Of a stretch of DNA of 64,000 nucleotides, positions 50,079 through 59,407 are shown piece by piece. Under the pieces are notes generated by a model. That model did no database searches, was not told the origin of the DNA, and saw only the letters and a program-made list of their open reading frames with translations. The position numbers were made by a program, and so were the translations under genes. The stretch is from an uncultured Alphaproteobacteria bacterium. Lineage in GTDB: Bacteria; Pseudomonadota; Alphaproteobacteria; SP197. The stretch spans positions 1 through 64,000 of the forward strand of contig CALSLK010000025.1 in assembly GCA_943787175.1 (NCBI GenBank), written 5' to 3'. Each line of letters starts with the position of its first letter. Position 1 is the first letter of the stretch.

Positions 50079-51653
50079 TCAGGTAAATGCGTCAGGCATC
50101 GAATCCTTCTTCTTGGCGATGAACTCGTTGAGTGCTTCGTCCACGCCGGGATCGATGGCGGGCGCTTCATATTCGGCCAGCATGTCTTTCCACAGCTTGT
50201 TGGCACGCACCATGGCGTCCTTGCTGCCTTCGGATTCCCACTGCTCGAAGCTGTTGTTGTCGGCAATGGTCGAGCGATAGAACGCGTTTTCGAAGTTGGC
50301 CTGGGTATGAGCGCAACCCAGGAAATGGGCACCGGGTCCAACTTCGCGGATCGCATCCATGGCCTGGCCATTTTCGGAAAGATCCACGCCACCGGCCAGA
50401 ACCTGCATCATGCCGATCTGGTCGGCATCCATGACGAACTTCTCATAGCCCGATGCCAGGCCACCCTCGAGCCAGCCTGCTGCGTGCAAGACGAAATTCA
50501 CGCCGCCCATCAGGGTCGACTTGATCGTCTGCGCACTTTCATAGGCCGCCTGTGCATCGGGGATTTTCGAGCCGCAGAGCGACCCACCTGACCGGAAGGG
50601 GACACCGATGCGGCGCGCAAGCTGGGCCGAGGCAAAGAGTACCAGGTCGGGTTCAGGCGTACCGAATGTCGGTGCGCCTGACTGCATCGAGATCGAGCTG
50701 CCGAACGTGCCAAAGACAACCGGCGCGCCTTTGCGGATCAGCTGAGTCGTTGCCATGCCCACCAGGGCTTCGGCAAACAGCTGGGCCACCGTACCAGCGA
50801 CGGTAACCGGGCTCATTGCGCCAGCCAGAATGAAGGGCGAGACGACACAGGCCTGACCGGCAGCAGCATAGACCTTCATGGCACCCAGCATGGTACCGTC
50901 AAAGGTCATGGGCGAGTTGGCGTTGATCAGGTTGATGATGCAGCAGTTGTTTTCGACAACATCGGCGCCCAGGGCGATCCTGGCCATATCGACCGTGTCC
51001 TGCGCGCGCTCAGGTGCGGTTACCGAGCCCATGAACGGCTTGTCGCTATAGCGCAGATGCGCATAGATCATGTCGAGATGACGCTTGTTGACCGGCACAT
51101 CAACGGGCTCACACACCGTGCCGCCGGAATGGTGCATAGCGGGCGTCATATAGGCCAGCTTCACGAAATTCTTGAAGTCCTCGATTGTGGCATAGCGGCG
51201 ACCCTCATCCATATTGCGGATGAACGGGGGGCCGTAAACCGGGGCAAACACGGTCGCGCCATCGCCAATCTTGACGTTGCGATCAGGATTGCGGGCGTGC
51301 TGCATGAAGTGATTGGGGGCGGTCTTCAGGAGTTCACGGGCCAGGCCACGCGGCACATGCAGGGTTTCGCCATCCTTGCCGACTTCCGCGCCGGCTTCCT
51401 TCCACATGGCAATGATCTCGGGATCATCCTTGATGGCAATGCCGACCTCTTCCATGATCGTTTCGGCATTGTTTTCCAGAATTTCCATGCCTTCTTCGGA
51501 AAGCACGTCAAAGGTTGGGATGCCACGCTGGATATAGGGCAGTGGTGCGGTCGAGAATTTCTGGCTGCGCTGGCTACGCCGCGCTCCGCTGCCGCCATGT
51601 TCGCCACGACCGCGCCGTGCGCGCCGACCGCCGTAATCCTGTTCTTCGCTCAT
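50079..51653 (-). CDS. MttB-superfamily quaternary-amine:corrinoid methyltransferase, non-pyrrolysine, paralogue 2
   Basis: 524 residues from ATG 51653; no amber codon. Homologous to paralogue 1 throughout: ARNPDRNVKIGDGATVFAPV, MTPAMHHSGGTVCEPVDVPV, SISMQSGAPTFGTPEPDLVL, NFVLHAAGWLEGGLASGYEK and REVGPGAHFLGCAHTQ. The N-terminus has an Arg/Gly/Ser-rich tail (GGRRARRGRGEHGGSGARRS). No corrinoid protein gene is beside it, so it must borrow the one at 22.2-22.9 kb or use an outside one. It is divergent from an FAD amine oxidase gene, 188 nt apart. Different substrate from paralogue 1 is likely. Confidence 0.9.
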   Translation of the reverse strand: MSEEQDYGGRRARRGRGEHGGSGARRSQRSQKFSTAPLPYIQRGIPTFDVLSEEGMEILENNAETIMEEVGIAIKDDPEIIAMWKEAGAEVGKDGETLHVPRGLARELLKTAPNHFMQHARNPDRNVKIGDGATVFAPVYGPPFIRNMDEGRRYATIEDFKNFVKLAYMTPAMHHSGGTVCEPVDVPVNKRHLDMIYAHLRYSDKPFMGSVTAPERAQDTVDMARIALGADVVENNCCIINLINANSPMTFDGTMLGAMKVYAAAGQACVVSPFILAGAMSPVTVAGTVAQLFAEALVGMATTQLIRKGAPVVFGTFGSSISMQSGAPTFGTPEPDLVLFASAQLARRIGVPFRSGGSLCGSKIPDAQAAYESAQTIKSTLMGGVNFVLHAAGWLEGGLASGYEKFVMDADQIGMMQVLAGGVDLSENGQAMDAIREVGPGAHFLGCAHTQANFENAFYRSTIADNNSFEQWESEGSKDAMVRANKLWKDMLAEYEAPAIDPGVDEALNEFIAKKKDSMPDAFT

Positions 51654-51680
51654 GATCGTGCTCCTGCACATCTGGCCCAA

Positions 51681-51698
51681 TGTCATCCGCTTATGACA
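51681..51698. promoter_or_regulatory. Palindrome in the mttB paralogue 2 / FAD oxidase divergent region
   Basis: TGTCAT-CCGCTT-ATGACA has perfect 6-bp arms and lies 28 nt upstream of the mttB paralogue 2 start codon. A second perfect palindrome, GTCTGCAGAC, is at 51753-51762, nearer the FAD oxidase gene. Both are placed as operators for the divergent pair. Confidence 0.4.
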
Positions 51699-51841
51699 CG
51701 TGGCAGGGCACCCGAAATGCCAGATTGCGTCGTCAAAACAGAACAAACCGTCGTCTGCAGACAGATTGACTGGGGTGTCTGCCTTGCCGGACCCGTCCAT
51801 ATCCATCAAGCTGCCGCCGCAAAGCGAAGGGGAGAACATCC

Positions 51842-53143
51842 ATGGCTGGCGATATCTTTGCTGATGGCTGGAAGGCGACACCCTATTGGTGGGATCTGGC
51901 ACCGCGGCCGGACTGGCCAAGTGTTGACCTGCCCGCAGAAGTCGATGTTGCGATCGTAGGCTCTGGGTATGCCGGGATGTCCTGTGCGCTGCATCTGGCG
52001 CGCGCCGGGCGCAACGTGATCATTCTGGAAGCCAAGGAGCCGGGCCATGGCGCCAGCTCACGCAGTGGTGGCATGGCGGGCAGTGGCCTGAAACTGGGTT
52101 ATGCCGATCTCAAAGCAAAGTACGGCCAACAACGCGCCGTCGATCTGATTCTCGAGACCGAGCGTTCTCTGGAGTTCTTCGAGGAGTTCATGGCCGGCGA
52201 GCAGATCCAGTGCCACTATCAGAAGGTTGGCCGATTCATCGGTGCGCACGCACCCAGTCACTATGAAGCGATGGCCCGCGGGATTGATGAGGTCAAAAAG
52301 GAAGTCGGCATCGACACGGGCTACATGGTGCCCCGTGCTGAACAGGGCAGTGAAATCAAGACAGACCTTTACTACGGCGGCAAGGTCACAGGTTCAGGCG
52401 GAGGTCTTCATCCCGCCGTTTACCATCAGGGTGTCCTTGATCGTGTGAAAGCCGCCGGCATTCCCGTTGCGGGCCATACGCCGGTCACCGCGATTGCGCG
52501 TGAAGGTGAGGGGTTTGAGGTCACCACGACCCGGGGAAAGATCAAGGCGCGCAATGTTGCGGTCATGACAAACGGGTACACGCCATCGGCTGCACAGGAC
52601 CTGCGTCGTCGTCTGGTGCCGGTCGGCAGCTACATCATCGCGACCGAAGATATCGGTGAGGAAAAAGTCACCGAACTTTTCCCCAATCACCGCATGATCG
52701 CCGATACCAAGGCGATCCTCTATTACTACCGGCCTTCACCGGATCGCAAACGCATCATCTTTGGTGGTCGCGCGAAGACTCGCGATGTCGAGACCGCTGA
52801 AAGTGGGCGCATTCTCCACAAGTTCATGTGCGGCGTTTTTCCCGAACTCCAGGACGTCAAGGTCACGCACAGCTGGACCGGTAACGTTGCCTTTGCCTTC
52901 GACAAACTCCCGCATATTGGTGAGCGCGACGGTATCCACTATGCGCTTGCCTGCAATGGGTCAGGCGTCGTGAAGCAGACCTATCTGGGTATGAAGACCG
53001 CGCTCTCTATTATGGGCGATCCCGAAGGGCGCACCGCATTCCACGATCTCGAGTTCACAACGATCCCGTTCTACGACGGCAACCCCTGGTTCCTGCCTAT
53101 CGTGCAGCGTTGGTACCAGTGGCGCGATGCACGTGCACGCTGA
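51842..53143 (+). CDS. FAD-dependent amine oxidase (DadA/PuuB-like), third paralogue
   Basis: 433 residues. FAD motif VDVAIVGSGYAGMSCALHLA near residue 34, then GHGASSRSGGMAGSGLKLGY, and C-terminal VTHSWTGNVAFAFDKLPHIG. The N-terminus, PYWWDLAPRP, is typical of the PuuB/OrdL group. It is divergent from mttB paralogue 2, so it may oxidise the secondary or tertiary amine left after demethylation (inference). ATG start follows a weak GGGGAG box at 51829. It is distinct from the tandem pair at 7-10 kb. Confidence 0.85.
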   Translation: MAGDIFADGWKATPYWWDLAPRPDWPSVDLPAEVDVAIVGSGYAGMSCALHLARAGRNVIILEAKEPGHGASSRSGGMAGSGLKLGYADLKAKYGQQRAVDLILETERSLEFFEEFMAGEQIQCHYQKVGRFIGAHAPSHYEAMARGIDEVKKEVGIDTGYMVPRAEQGSEIKTDLYYGGKVTGSGGGLHPAVYHQGVLDRVKAAGIPVAGHTPVTAIAREGEGFEVTTTRGKIKARNVAVMTNGYTPSAAQDLRRRLVPVGSYIIATEDIGEEKVTELFPNHRMIADTKAILYYYRPSPDRKRIIFGGRAKTRDVETAESGRILHKFMCGVFPELQDVKVTHSWTGNVAFAFDKLPHIGERDGIHYALACNGSGVVKQTYLGMKTALSIMGDPEGRTAFHDLEFTTIPFYDGNPWFLPIVQRWYQWRDARAR

Positions 53144-53211
53144 TAGAGTATGAAGCAGACAGGGGCGCATTGGTTCCCGTTGGGCGGGAATGAAATGCAA
53201 GTGGAAACCTC

Positions 53212-53568
53212 ATGAGTGGGCATGTCTTACTACTGACGTTGGGTTGGTGTGTGGGAATGATTGCTGTCATGACGGCTGTTCTCATGATCGCCAACCGCGT
53301 TACGCCGGTCCGCATGCGCGCACGCTGGATCGCCTATTTCGTCGTTGTGGCTCTTGGTTTTGTACTGGTAATCGTGGCCGCCGTGGGCATGTTCGGATAC
53401 CCAAAGAAACTTGGGCTCGAGGGAGAACTGGCGCTGGCATTTGCGCTGATCTTCGTTGCCAATCTTCCATGGTCGGTTCTGGCGCTTTTCACTCTGGTCG
53501 TTACCCCGTTCCGTGAGCAGCGCAAGGCTGGTGTTCGCTTCGACGATACGGTTCAAGGCGACGACTGA
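53212..53568 (+). CDS. Small integral membrane protein, unknown function
   Basis: 118 residues with three hydrophobic helices: VLLLTLGWCVGMIAVMTAVL, WIAYFVVVALGFVLVIVAAV and LALAFALIFVANLPWSVLAL. A short charged C-terminus follows (PFREQRKAGVRFDDTVQGDD). No family is recognised. It lies 68 nt downstream of the FAD oxidase on the same strand. Confidence 0.6.
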   Translation: MSGHVLLLTLGWCVGMIAVMTAVLMIANRVTPVRMRARWIAYFVVVALGFVLVIVAAVGMFGYPKKLGLEGELALAFALIFVANLPWSVLALFTLVVTPFREQRKAGVRFDDTVQGDD

Positions 53569-53681
53569 TCAGCCGACAAGCTCTGAAAGTTCTTGCCTGC
53601 GCACAGGGCGGAACCGGGCCGAAGCGTTCGGCAATCTCGATGATGGCCTGAATTTCTGCCACGCCATGCACCAGAACAGAC

Positions 53682-54746
53682 TTAACTCTTTAACAAGTCG
53701 TCGTCCTGACGACGGCGCAGGGCTTCCATTTCTTCGTAGGGAAGGGGCCCTGCGTCGATCGTCTTGATGGCACGCTCCAGATCGCTGGCGGCCTGGCGCA
53801 GAGCCGCAAGTGATTGTTCCCGTCCGGCGTCAAGCGGCAGGTCATCGAGAAGATGCGTCAGCTTCTCCCGGCCCAGCCACGCCGTATGCCTGGCATACTC
53901 AGCCCATGAATGGTGCGGTTCGACTTCGTCCTTGAGCCAGGCATAACGCCCGCTTGCTTCAACGAAGAAGGTTCGGGTCGGGTCGGGTTTGTCGATATCC
54001 AGCGAGACATAGGCGTTGACCAGGCTGACCCGGTCGGCCGGTTTTTTCAGGGGGGCGGCACAATGGAAGACCGCATTTCCCTGCATGAAACAGGTGTATC
54101 CGGCACCGGGGAATTGGGGTGCAATCACACGTTCGACCGGCAGTTCTTCACCGCGTTCCAGAATGGCATTGCCTTCTTCGCGGGTGCCCATGAAGACCTT
54201 GAACTCGCCGCCCTCGACCGTTGCAGGGTCATGCGCCATCAGCACGTAATCGAAGCCGACAAAGTCGTGATGCCAGTGATCGACCGGTTTGCTTATGTCG
54301 TCGGGTGCGAAGTTCATATGGCCTTGTTGATAGACCATGGTGTGGGGAGCCAGAGCCGTACCGAACAGGCCACTCATGAACTCAGTAATTTCGTCACAAC
54401 GGCAAAGATCGCGGATGAACTTTGAAAGGAAGACCGTGCCGCGCAGGTAACCGGAAATGCGGTGGCTGTCTGGCGCTTGCCTCACAAGAGGTTTCAAAAG
54501 GCTGATGGTCTCGTGCAGTGCAGCAACGCCCTCGTCCGAGAGCATGCGGGACGGAGAGAACATGGCAATGGGAGAGGCCTGGCTCGCAACGAACGCCTCG
54601 TCGTAACCAAACTCTTCCAGCGTCCAGAGCCGATCAGGCGCTTCGAGTTGCAGATAACGTGCCGGATCGAAGGCTGGTTCACCAACAATCCATTCATACG
54701 CGTCGGGTTGATCGGGATAGACGTCGGCAACCGAGGAATGGGGCAT
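53682..54746 (-). CDS. Phytanoyl-CoA dioxygenase (PhyH) family protein 3
   Basis: 354 residues, longer than PhyH 1 and 2. Iron ligands are in VDHWHHDFVGFDYVLM (His...Asp) and in GNAVFHCAAPLKKPADRVSL (His, then Arg). The front half (residues 1-130, EPAFDPARYLQLEAPDRLWT) is not shared with the other two. The C-terminal 50 residues are helical. The substrate is unknown. It is transcribed leftward, 89 nt downstream of the xanthine-dehydrogenase-like gene. Confidence 0.75.
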   Translation of the reverse strand: MPHSSVADVYPDQPDAYEWIVGEPAFDPARYLQLEAPDRLWTLEEFGYDEAFVASQASPIAMFSPSRMLSDEGVAALHETISLLKPLVRQAPDSHRISGYLRGTVFLSKFIRDLCRCDEITEFMSGLFGTALAPHTMVYQQGHMNFAPDDISKPVDHWHHDFVGFDYVLMAHDPATVEGGEFKVFMGTREEGNAILERGEELPVERVIAPQFPGAGYTCFMQGNAVFHCAAPLKKPADRVSLVNAYVSLDIDKPDPTRTFFVEASGRYAWLKDEVEPHHSWAEYARHTAWLGREKLTHLLDDLPLDAGREQSLAALRQAASDLERAIKTIDAGPLPYEEMEALRRRQDDDLLKS

Positions 54747-54835
54747 CCGGACCTCCGTGCAGCAGGGTTCAACCAGATGATACTGCGCTCAGGCCCCACC
54801 GCCCCGCAAGTGGCGTTCGTGAGAAGCCATCGCTT

Positions 54836-57175
54836 CTAAGCCGGCGGGTCTGCTTCTTGGATCGCGCGCCAGACGGCATGCGGTGTCGCAGGCATATCAA
54901 GCTTGTTCACGCCCAGCGGGCGTAATGCGTTCAGCAGGGCATGCATGATCACAGGCGGCGCTCCAATGGTGCCCAACTCGCCAGCTCCCTTCACACCCAA
55001 TCGGTTGTTCAGGCAGGGGTCGGGCCTGTCGGCACGCTCGAAACTCGGCAGGTCGTCGGCGCGCGGCATGGCATAGTCCATGAAGGTGCCGGCAAGCGGT
55101 TGCGCGGTTTCAGGGTCGAACACGGCATGTTCCATCTTTACCTGACCCACACCCTGGGCAATGCCGCCATGAATTTGTCCATCCAGAAGAATCGGATTGA
55201 TCACGGTGCCAACGTCATCAACGGCGATATAGCGTTCCAGCGTCCAATTGCCTGTCTCGGTGTCCACCTCGACTTCGGCAACATGGCAGCCATTCGGGAA
55301 CGTGCCGCCCGTGGGAACGTAGAAGGCCTGTTCTTCGAGTCCCGGTTCCAGGTTCGCGTCGGCGAAATTGACGGGGACATAGGCTGCTGCGGCAACCTGC
55401 TTCCAGCTCAAACTACGGTCTGTCCCTGCCACCGTGAACTGACCTTCGCGGAACTCGATATCTTCCTTGGAGGCTTCCAGTATATGGGCTGCGATGCGCC
55501 GCCCCTTTTCGATGACCTTGTCGGCTGCGATCAGAATTGCGGGGCCGGCCAGCGCGGTCGAACGTGACGCGTAGGTGCCCTGGCCATAGGGCGCTTTGGA
55601 TGTGTCGCCATAAACGATTTCGATCCGGTCTGCGGACATGCCCAAACGCTCGCCAGCGATCTGTGCAAATGCCGTGGCGTGGCCCTGGCCGTGACTGTGT
55701 GTGCCCACCGCAACCACGGCCGAACCGCCAGGGTGAAAGCGCACATGGGCAACCTCGAACACACCCGGTGCAGCCATTGCAGAGGTTTCGACAAAACTTG
55801 CGAACCCAAAGCCGCGGCGCCGGTTACGGGATGCCGATTGGCTTGCCCGACCGTCAAATCCGGCCTGGTCTGCCAGATCCAGAGCATCGTTTGTGACCCC
55901 CAGGAAATCACCGCTGTCATAGGTAAGTCCGGTTGGCGTGGTATAGGGCAGGGCATCACGCGCGATCAGGTTGCGTTTGCGCAGCTCCAATGGATCAAGC
56001 CCGAGCTGTGCGGCGGCCTCGTCCATCAGTCGTTCCATCAGATAGACCGCCTCTGGACGCCCTGCACCGCGATAGGGTGCGGTCGGCGAAGTGTTCGTCA
56101 GAACAGCGTCGATTTCCGTATAGAGGCAGGGAAGGTGGTAGATGTTGGGAATCAACGGCGCGTAAAGCCGCACCGCAACGCCGGGGCCAAAGCCGGTCGT
56201 GTAACAACCGATGTCGGCTCGTGTATGGACCTTCAGGCCCAGGATGTGACCGTCCGCATCAAGCGCTAGACAGGCCTGCGTCTCCTGGCCCCGTGCGGCG
56301 ATATCGCCCACGACTGCCTCATTGCGTGTTGCGGTCCAGCGCAGAGGGCGGCCAACCTTCATGGCAGCCTGGCACAGCGCCACTTCCTCGCCATAGGGCG
56401 ATGTGCGCATGCCAAAGCCGCCGCCCATGTCCTCAGACACCACAGTGATGTTCTGTTCTGGCATGGCTAACAGGCCCGCCAGGAAGGTGCGCAACAGGTG
56501 AGGCGCCTGGTTTCCCATCACCAGGCGCAGCTTGCCATCGGCCTCGGGTACGGCCAGTGCGCAGCGCGGCTCCATGGGGTTTGCGGTGATCTTGTTGTTG
56601 ATGAGGTCAAGCATCACCGCATGGGTGGCAGACTTCATGGCGGCATCGACGGCAACGTCATCACCATCGCGCCAGCGGAAAGCTATGTTGTCGGGGCAAG
56701 CATCCCAGATCGGCGCCGCGTTGCCAGTGGTCGCCGCGGCCATGGTTCCTGAAGCGGCCAGGGATTCGATATCGACATCGATGGCCTCGGCGCCGTCGCG
56801 CGCTTGTGCATCGGTTTCCGCAATGACCAGCGCAAGCAGGTCACCGGCCATGCGAACCTTGTCGTGACTCAGGACAGGCCGGGGCAGATCGGGGATCGGG
56901 TTGCCGTCGCCGTCCGTCAGCTCGAACTTTGTACCAATGGACTGATGCAAGCCATCGAACAGGTCAGCAGCTGTATAGACTGCGACAACACCGGGCATCG
57001 TGCGCGCTGCAGTGGCGTCGATGACGTTGATCACGCCGTGGGCAACATCGCTGCGTCGGAACACAGCGCAAAGCTCACCAGAAGCCGGAACGTCACCGCT
57101 GTAGCGGCCCTTGCCGGTTAGCAGCCGTCGGTCTTCCTTGCGCAGAAGTGGAGCGCCTATTCCATCATTGGTCAT
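54836..57175 (-). CDS. Xanthine dehydrogenase/CoxL-type molybdenum hydroxylase large subunit
   Basis: 779 residues, a full-length large subunit. Signature regions include GAPLLRKEDRRLLTGKGRYS, the Mo-cofactor segment DMGGGFGMRTSPYGEEVALC, TSPTAPYRGAGRPEAVYLME, VVAVGTHSHGQGHATAFAQI and the C-terminal GVKGAGELGTIGAPPVIMHAL with the catalytic Glu. It would hydroxylate a heterocycle or aldehyde. No FAD (medium) or 2Fe-2S (small) subunit gene lies beside it, which is unusual. The family normally works as a three-subunit complex, so partners would have to come from elsewhere. Confidence 0.9.
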   Translation of the reverse strand: MTNDGIGAPLLRKEDRRLLTGKGRYSGDVPASGELCAVFRRSDVAHGVINVIDATAARTMPGVVAVYTAADLFDGLHQSIGTKFELTDGDGNPIPDLPRPVLSHDKVRMAGDLLALVIAETDAQARDGAEAIDVDIESLAASGTMAAATTGNAAPIWDACPDNIAFRWRDGDDVAVDAAMKSATHAVMLDLINNKITANPMEPRCALAVPEADGKLRLVMGNQAPHLLRTFLAGLLAMPEQNITVVSEDMGGGFGMRTSPYGEEVALCQAAMKVGRPLRWTATRNEAVVGDIAARGQETQACLALDADGHILGLKVHTRADIGCYTTGFGPGVAVRLYAPLIPNIYHLPCLYTEIDAVLTNTSPTAPYRGAGRPEAVYLMERLMDEAAAQLGLDPLELRKRNLIARDALPYTTPTGLTYDSGDFLGVTNDALDLADQAGFDGRASQSASRNRRRGFGFASFVETSAMAAPGVFEVAHVRFHPGGSAVVAVGTHSHGQGHATAFAQIAGERLGMSADRIEIVYGDTSKAPYGQGTYASRSTALAGPAILIAADKVIEKGRRIAAHILEASKEDIEFREGQFTVAGTDRSLSWKQVAAAAYVPVNFADANLEPGLEEQAFYVPTGGTFPNGCHVAEVEVDTETGNWTLERYIAVDDVGTVINPILLDGQIHGGIAQGVGQVKMEHAVFDPETAQPLAGTFMDYAMPRADDLPSFERADRPDPCLNNRLGVKGAGELGTIGAPPVIMHALLNALRPLGVNKLDMPATPHAVWRAIQEADPPA

Positions 57176-57275
57176 GGCAACACCATACTGTCAGGTGCGT
57201 CCTCGGCGGAAGACATGAACTTTGGCAACGGTTGCATGAGAGCAAGATCAAGACGCTTGCCTCATTGATTCAGCG

Positions 57276-57665
57276 CTATCCCGCTGACCTTTGGCGTTTG
57301 ACGATCTCGATCACCTTGACCATGCCGTCGACCGTATAGGGTTTGCCCACCGCACGGTTGGCACCGACCTCAAGGGCTTTCTGCAAGATTGCGTCCTGAT
57401 CAAGGCCGTCCCAGTCGGCGTGGGTCGCAATGACTGCGCAGTTGGGACGCAGGCGCTGGACGATCTTGATGCTGGATTCGTCTTCATTGGATGAAAGACT
57501 GACATCGACGATGGCGATCTCGGGATTGAAGATGCCCAGGACGTCGATGGCGTCTTCAGCTGAGATCACGCTCAGGCAATCAAAGCCCATCTCGTCGAGG
57601 CTGTCTTCGAGTGTATCGCGCAGGTCATCGTCATGGTCGACGATCAGCAGAGTTGTCATAGCCAT
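57276..57665 (-). CDS. Single-domain response regulator (CheY-like receiver)
   Basis: 129 residues, receiver domain only. Acidic pocket DHDDD near residues 10-14, phosphoacceptor Asp in AIVDVSLSSN, Thr in VIATHAD and Lys in AVGKPYTVDG. Start ATG at 57665; an internal ATG at 57659 is also possible. No output domain or histidine kinase gene lies next to it, so it is an orphan. Targets are unknown. Confidence 0.85.
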   Translation of the reverse strand: MAMTTLLIVDHDDDLRDTLEDSLDEMGFDCLSVISAEDAIDVLGIFNPEIAIVDVSLSSNEDESSIKIVQRLRPNCAVIATHADWDGLDQDAILQKALEVGANRAVGKPYTVDGMVKVIEIVKRQRSAG

Positions 57666-57922
57666 GTTGGGGCCTTCATATCGAGTTTCGCGAGTGTCTT
57701 GAAACAGGCATGTTCAGGATTGTTAGGCAGGGGCCTGATGGCAGACCGGTCTGTTGGTGTACGATGGTCTCCATAACCCAGACGGGGACGAGCGGCAATT
57801 CGATGAGGCCCGGTCTTCCCGGCTTGTATGGAGATTCCATCGTTTGATACGGTGGTCGTCAGCTGAAACCCTGTGATCTCACGCACACCTGTGTCCAAAC
57901 CTGACGACATACGGAGAAAACC

Positions 57923-58375
57923 ATGACCGAACACAAGGCACGCCCCGTCGGCATCAACCATGTTGCCCTTGAAGTCGGCAACATCCAGGAGGCGATGGAT
58001 TTCTATCACAGCTTTCTGGACTTCGAGATCGCCTCGCAGAGCGAGACTGCTGCGTTTGTCTATTTTGGTGATCAGTTCATCAACTTCTCAGCGGGTCGCA
58101 AACAGGGGCCGGACGATAACCGCCATTTCGGTATTGCGGTCGATGACAAACCGCTCGCGATCGAGCGGCTCAAGGCAATGGGCGTCACGCTTCTGGACGG
58201 CCCCTTTACCGACTTCCTCGACCCCTGGGGCAATCGTGTTGAACTAACGACCTACACCAACATCCAGTTCAGCAAGACCGATGCTGTCCTGAACGGCATG
58301 GGCCTCTCACACCTCAAGAAATCCGATGAGGCGCTCAAGGAGTTGGCCGAAAAGGGGATGGCGCCCGGCGATTGA
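57923..58375 (+). CDS. Glyoxalase/VOC-superfamily protein
   Basis: 150 residues. Two VOC half-domains are visible: INHVALEVGNIQEAMDFYHS with the first metal His, and RHFGIAVDDKPLAIERLKAM plus FLDPWGNRVELTTYTNI with the second His and the late Glu. A small metal-binding lyase, isomerase or dioxygenase. Its ATG follows GGAG at 57912-57915. Preceded by a 257-bp gap that holds no clear gene. Confidence 0.85.
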   Translation: MTEHKARPVGINHVALEVGNIQEAMDFYHSFLDFEIASQSETAAFVYFGDQFINFSAGRKQGPDDNRHFGIAVDDKPLAIERLKAMGVTLLDGPFTDFLDPWGNRVELTTYTNIQFSKTDAVLNGMGLSHLKKSDEALKELAEKGMAPGD

Positions 58376-58389
58376 GGGAATGAGAAACC

Positions 58390-59334
58390 TCAGGCGAATA
58401 CGATCCTGGGGAAGTAGAACGAGACGACCCAATTGGGCATGTCGACGATCTCGCTGATGCGAAGGTCTCCGCAGACACTACAAAGCATATAGGCGTCGGC
58501 CGCAGCCAACCCCTGTTCCTTGCCCAATAGATTGATCATGCCTTCGACGGCGTTGCGTGCCCCTTCAAACAGGTCAGGCCCGATCCCCGTGGTCACGAAA
58601 TAGCCGTCACTGTCGAGATGGTTGGTGACGGGCCCGGACGTCCGGTAATGCGGAAACGCGATTTCAGCGCCTTTGACCAGATCGAACTTCAGCGCCACGT
58701 TCATCTGGCTTTCGATGGCCGTACCGCAGACCTCGCCATCGCCCTGAACTGCGTGGGTGTCACCCAGAGAAAATAGACCGCCAGCGACTTCCACGGGAAG
58801 ATAGAGTTCTGTTCCCACCGACATATCGCGAATATCCATGTTGCCGCCAACCCGCCGGGGCGGCACCACGCTGTGCAGGCCCGGCTCGGCAGGGGCCAGG
58901 CCGATGGTGCCGGCAAACGGCTTCAGGGGAACCTTGGCGTGACTGCCGAAGGCTGATGTTCCGGGCTTGTCGGCTTCATACTTCCAGATGTTGAGAGCAG
59001 GCTCGGGAAACTGATCTGTCAGCAAACCGAAACCAGGGATCAATGCCGTCCAACCCCATCCGCAGGGTTCAAAGTCCAGAAAGGTTACCTTCACCGCATC
59101 GCCTGGTTCTGCACCGTCAATGGCGATAGGGCCCGTCACCGGATTGATGTTGCCAAAGTCGAGCGAAACAACATCGGCAACCGTTGAGGTATCGGAGAAC
59201 TGCCCGCCCGAGGAGTCGACGGTTTCGAAAAAGACGCTTTCGCCCGGCGCCACGGTCATGGCCGGCGCGATGCTGTTATCCCAGCCGAAATGGTGGTTGT
59301 GACTGTGAATCGTGTGCTTGCAACCAAATGCCAT
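58390..59334 (-). CDS. Acetamidase/formamidase family amidohydrolase
   Basis: 314 residues from ATG 59334, behind a GAGGGG box. The family segments ETVDSSGGQFSDTSTVADVV, GPIAIDGAEPGDAVKVTFLD, GGNMDIRDMSVGTELYLPVE, GLFSLGDTHAVQGDGEVCGT and LCSVCGDLRISEIVD are all present. It would hydrolyse formamide, acetamide or a related short amide to ammonia and acid, in the cytoplasm. The longer in-frame upstream reading to 59520 has no support. Could recycle nitrogen from osmolyte breakdown. Confidence 0.9.
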   Translation of the reverse strand: MAFGCKHTIHSHNHHFGWDNSIAPAMTVAPGESVFFETVDSSGGQFSDTSTVADVVSLDFGNINPVTGPIAIDGAEPGDAVKVTFLDFEPCGWGWTALIPGFGLLTDQFPEPALNIWKYEADKPGTSAFGSHAKVPLKPFAGTIGLAPAEPGLHSVVPPRRVGGNMDIRDMSVGTELYLPVEVAGGLFSLGDTHAVQGDGEVCGTAIESQMNVALKFDLVKGAEIAFPHYRTSGPVTNHLDSDGYFVTTGIGPDLFEGARNAVEGMINLLGKEQGLAAADAYMLCSVCGDLRISEIVDMPNWVVSFYFPRIVFA

Positions 59335-59407
59335 GATCGTTCCCCTCAATGATGCCAAAGCCTGACTCAGCGGGGCCAACACTGCAACCGGCGACAGGCC
59401 GGGTTCC

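Noticed and set aside
50048-50392. N-terminal extension of the GIY-YIG protein
   Set aside because: It is the wrong-frame reading of mttB paralogue 2; the ATG at 50047 begins a plausible protein just after that gene ends.
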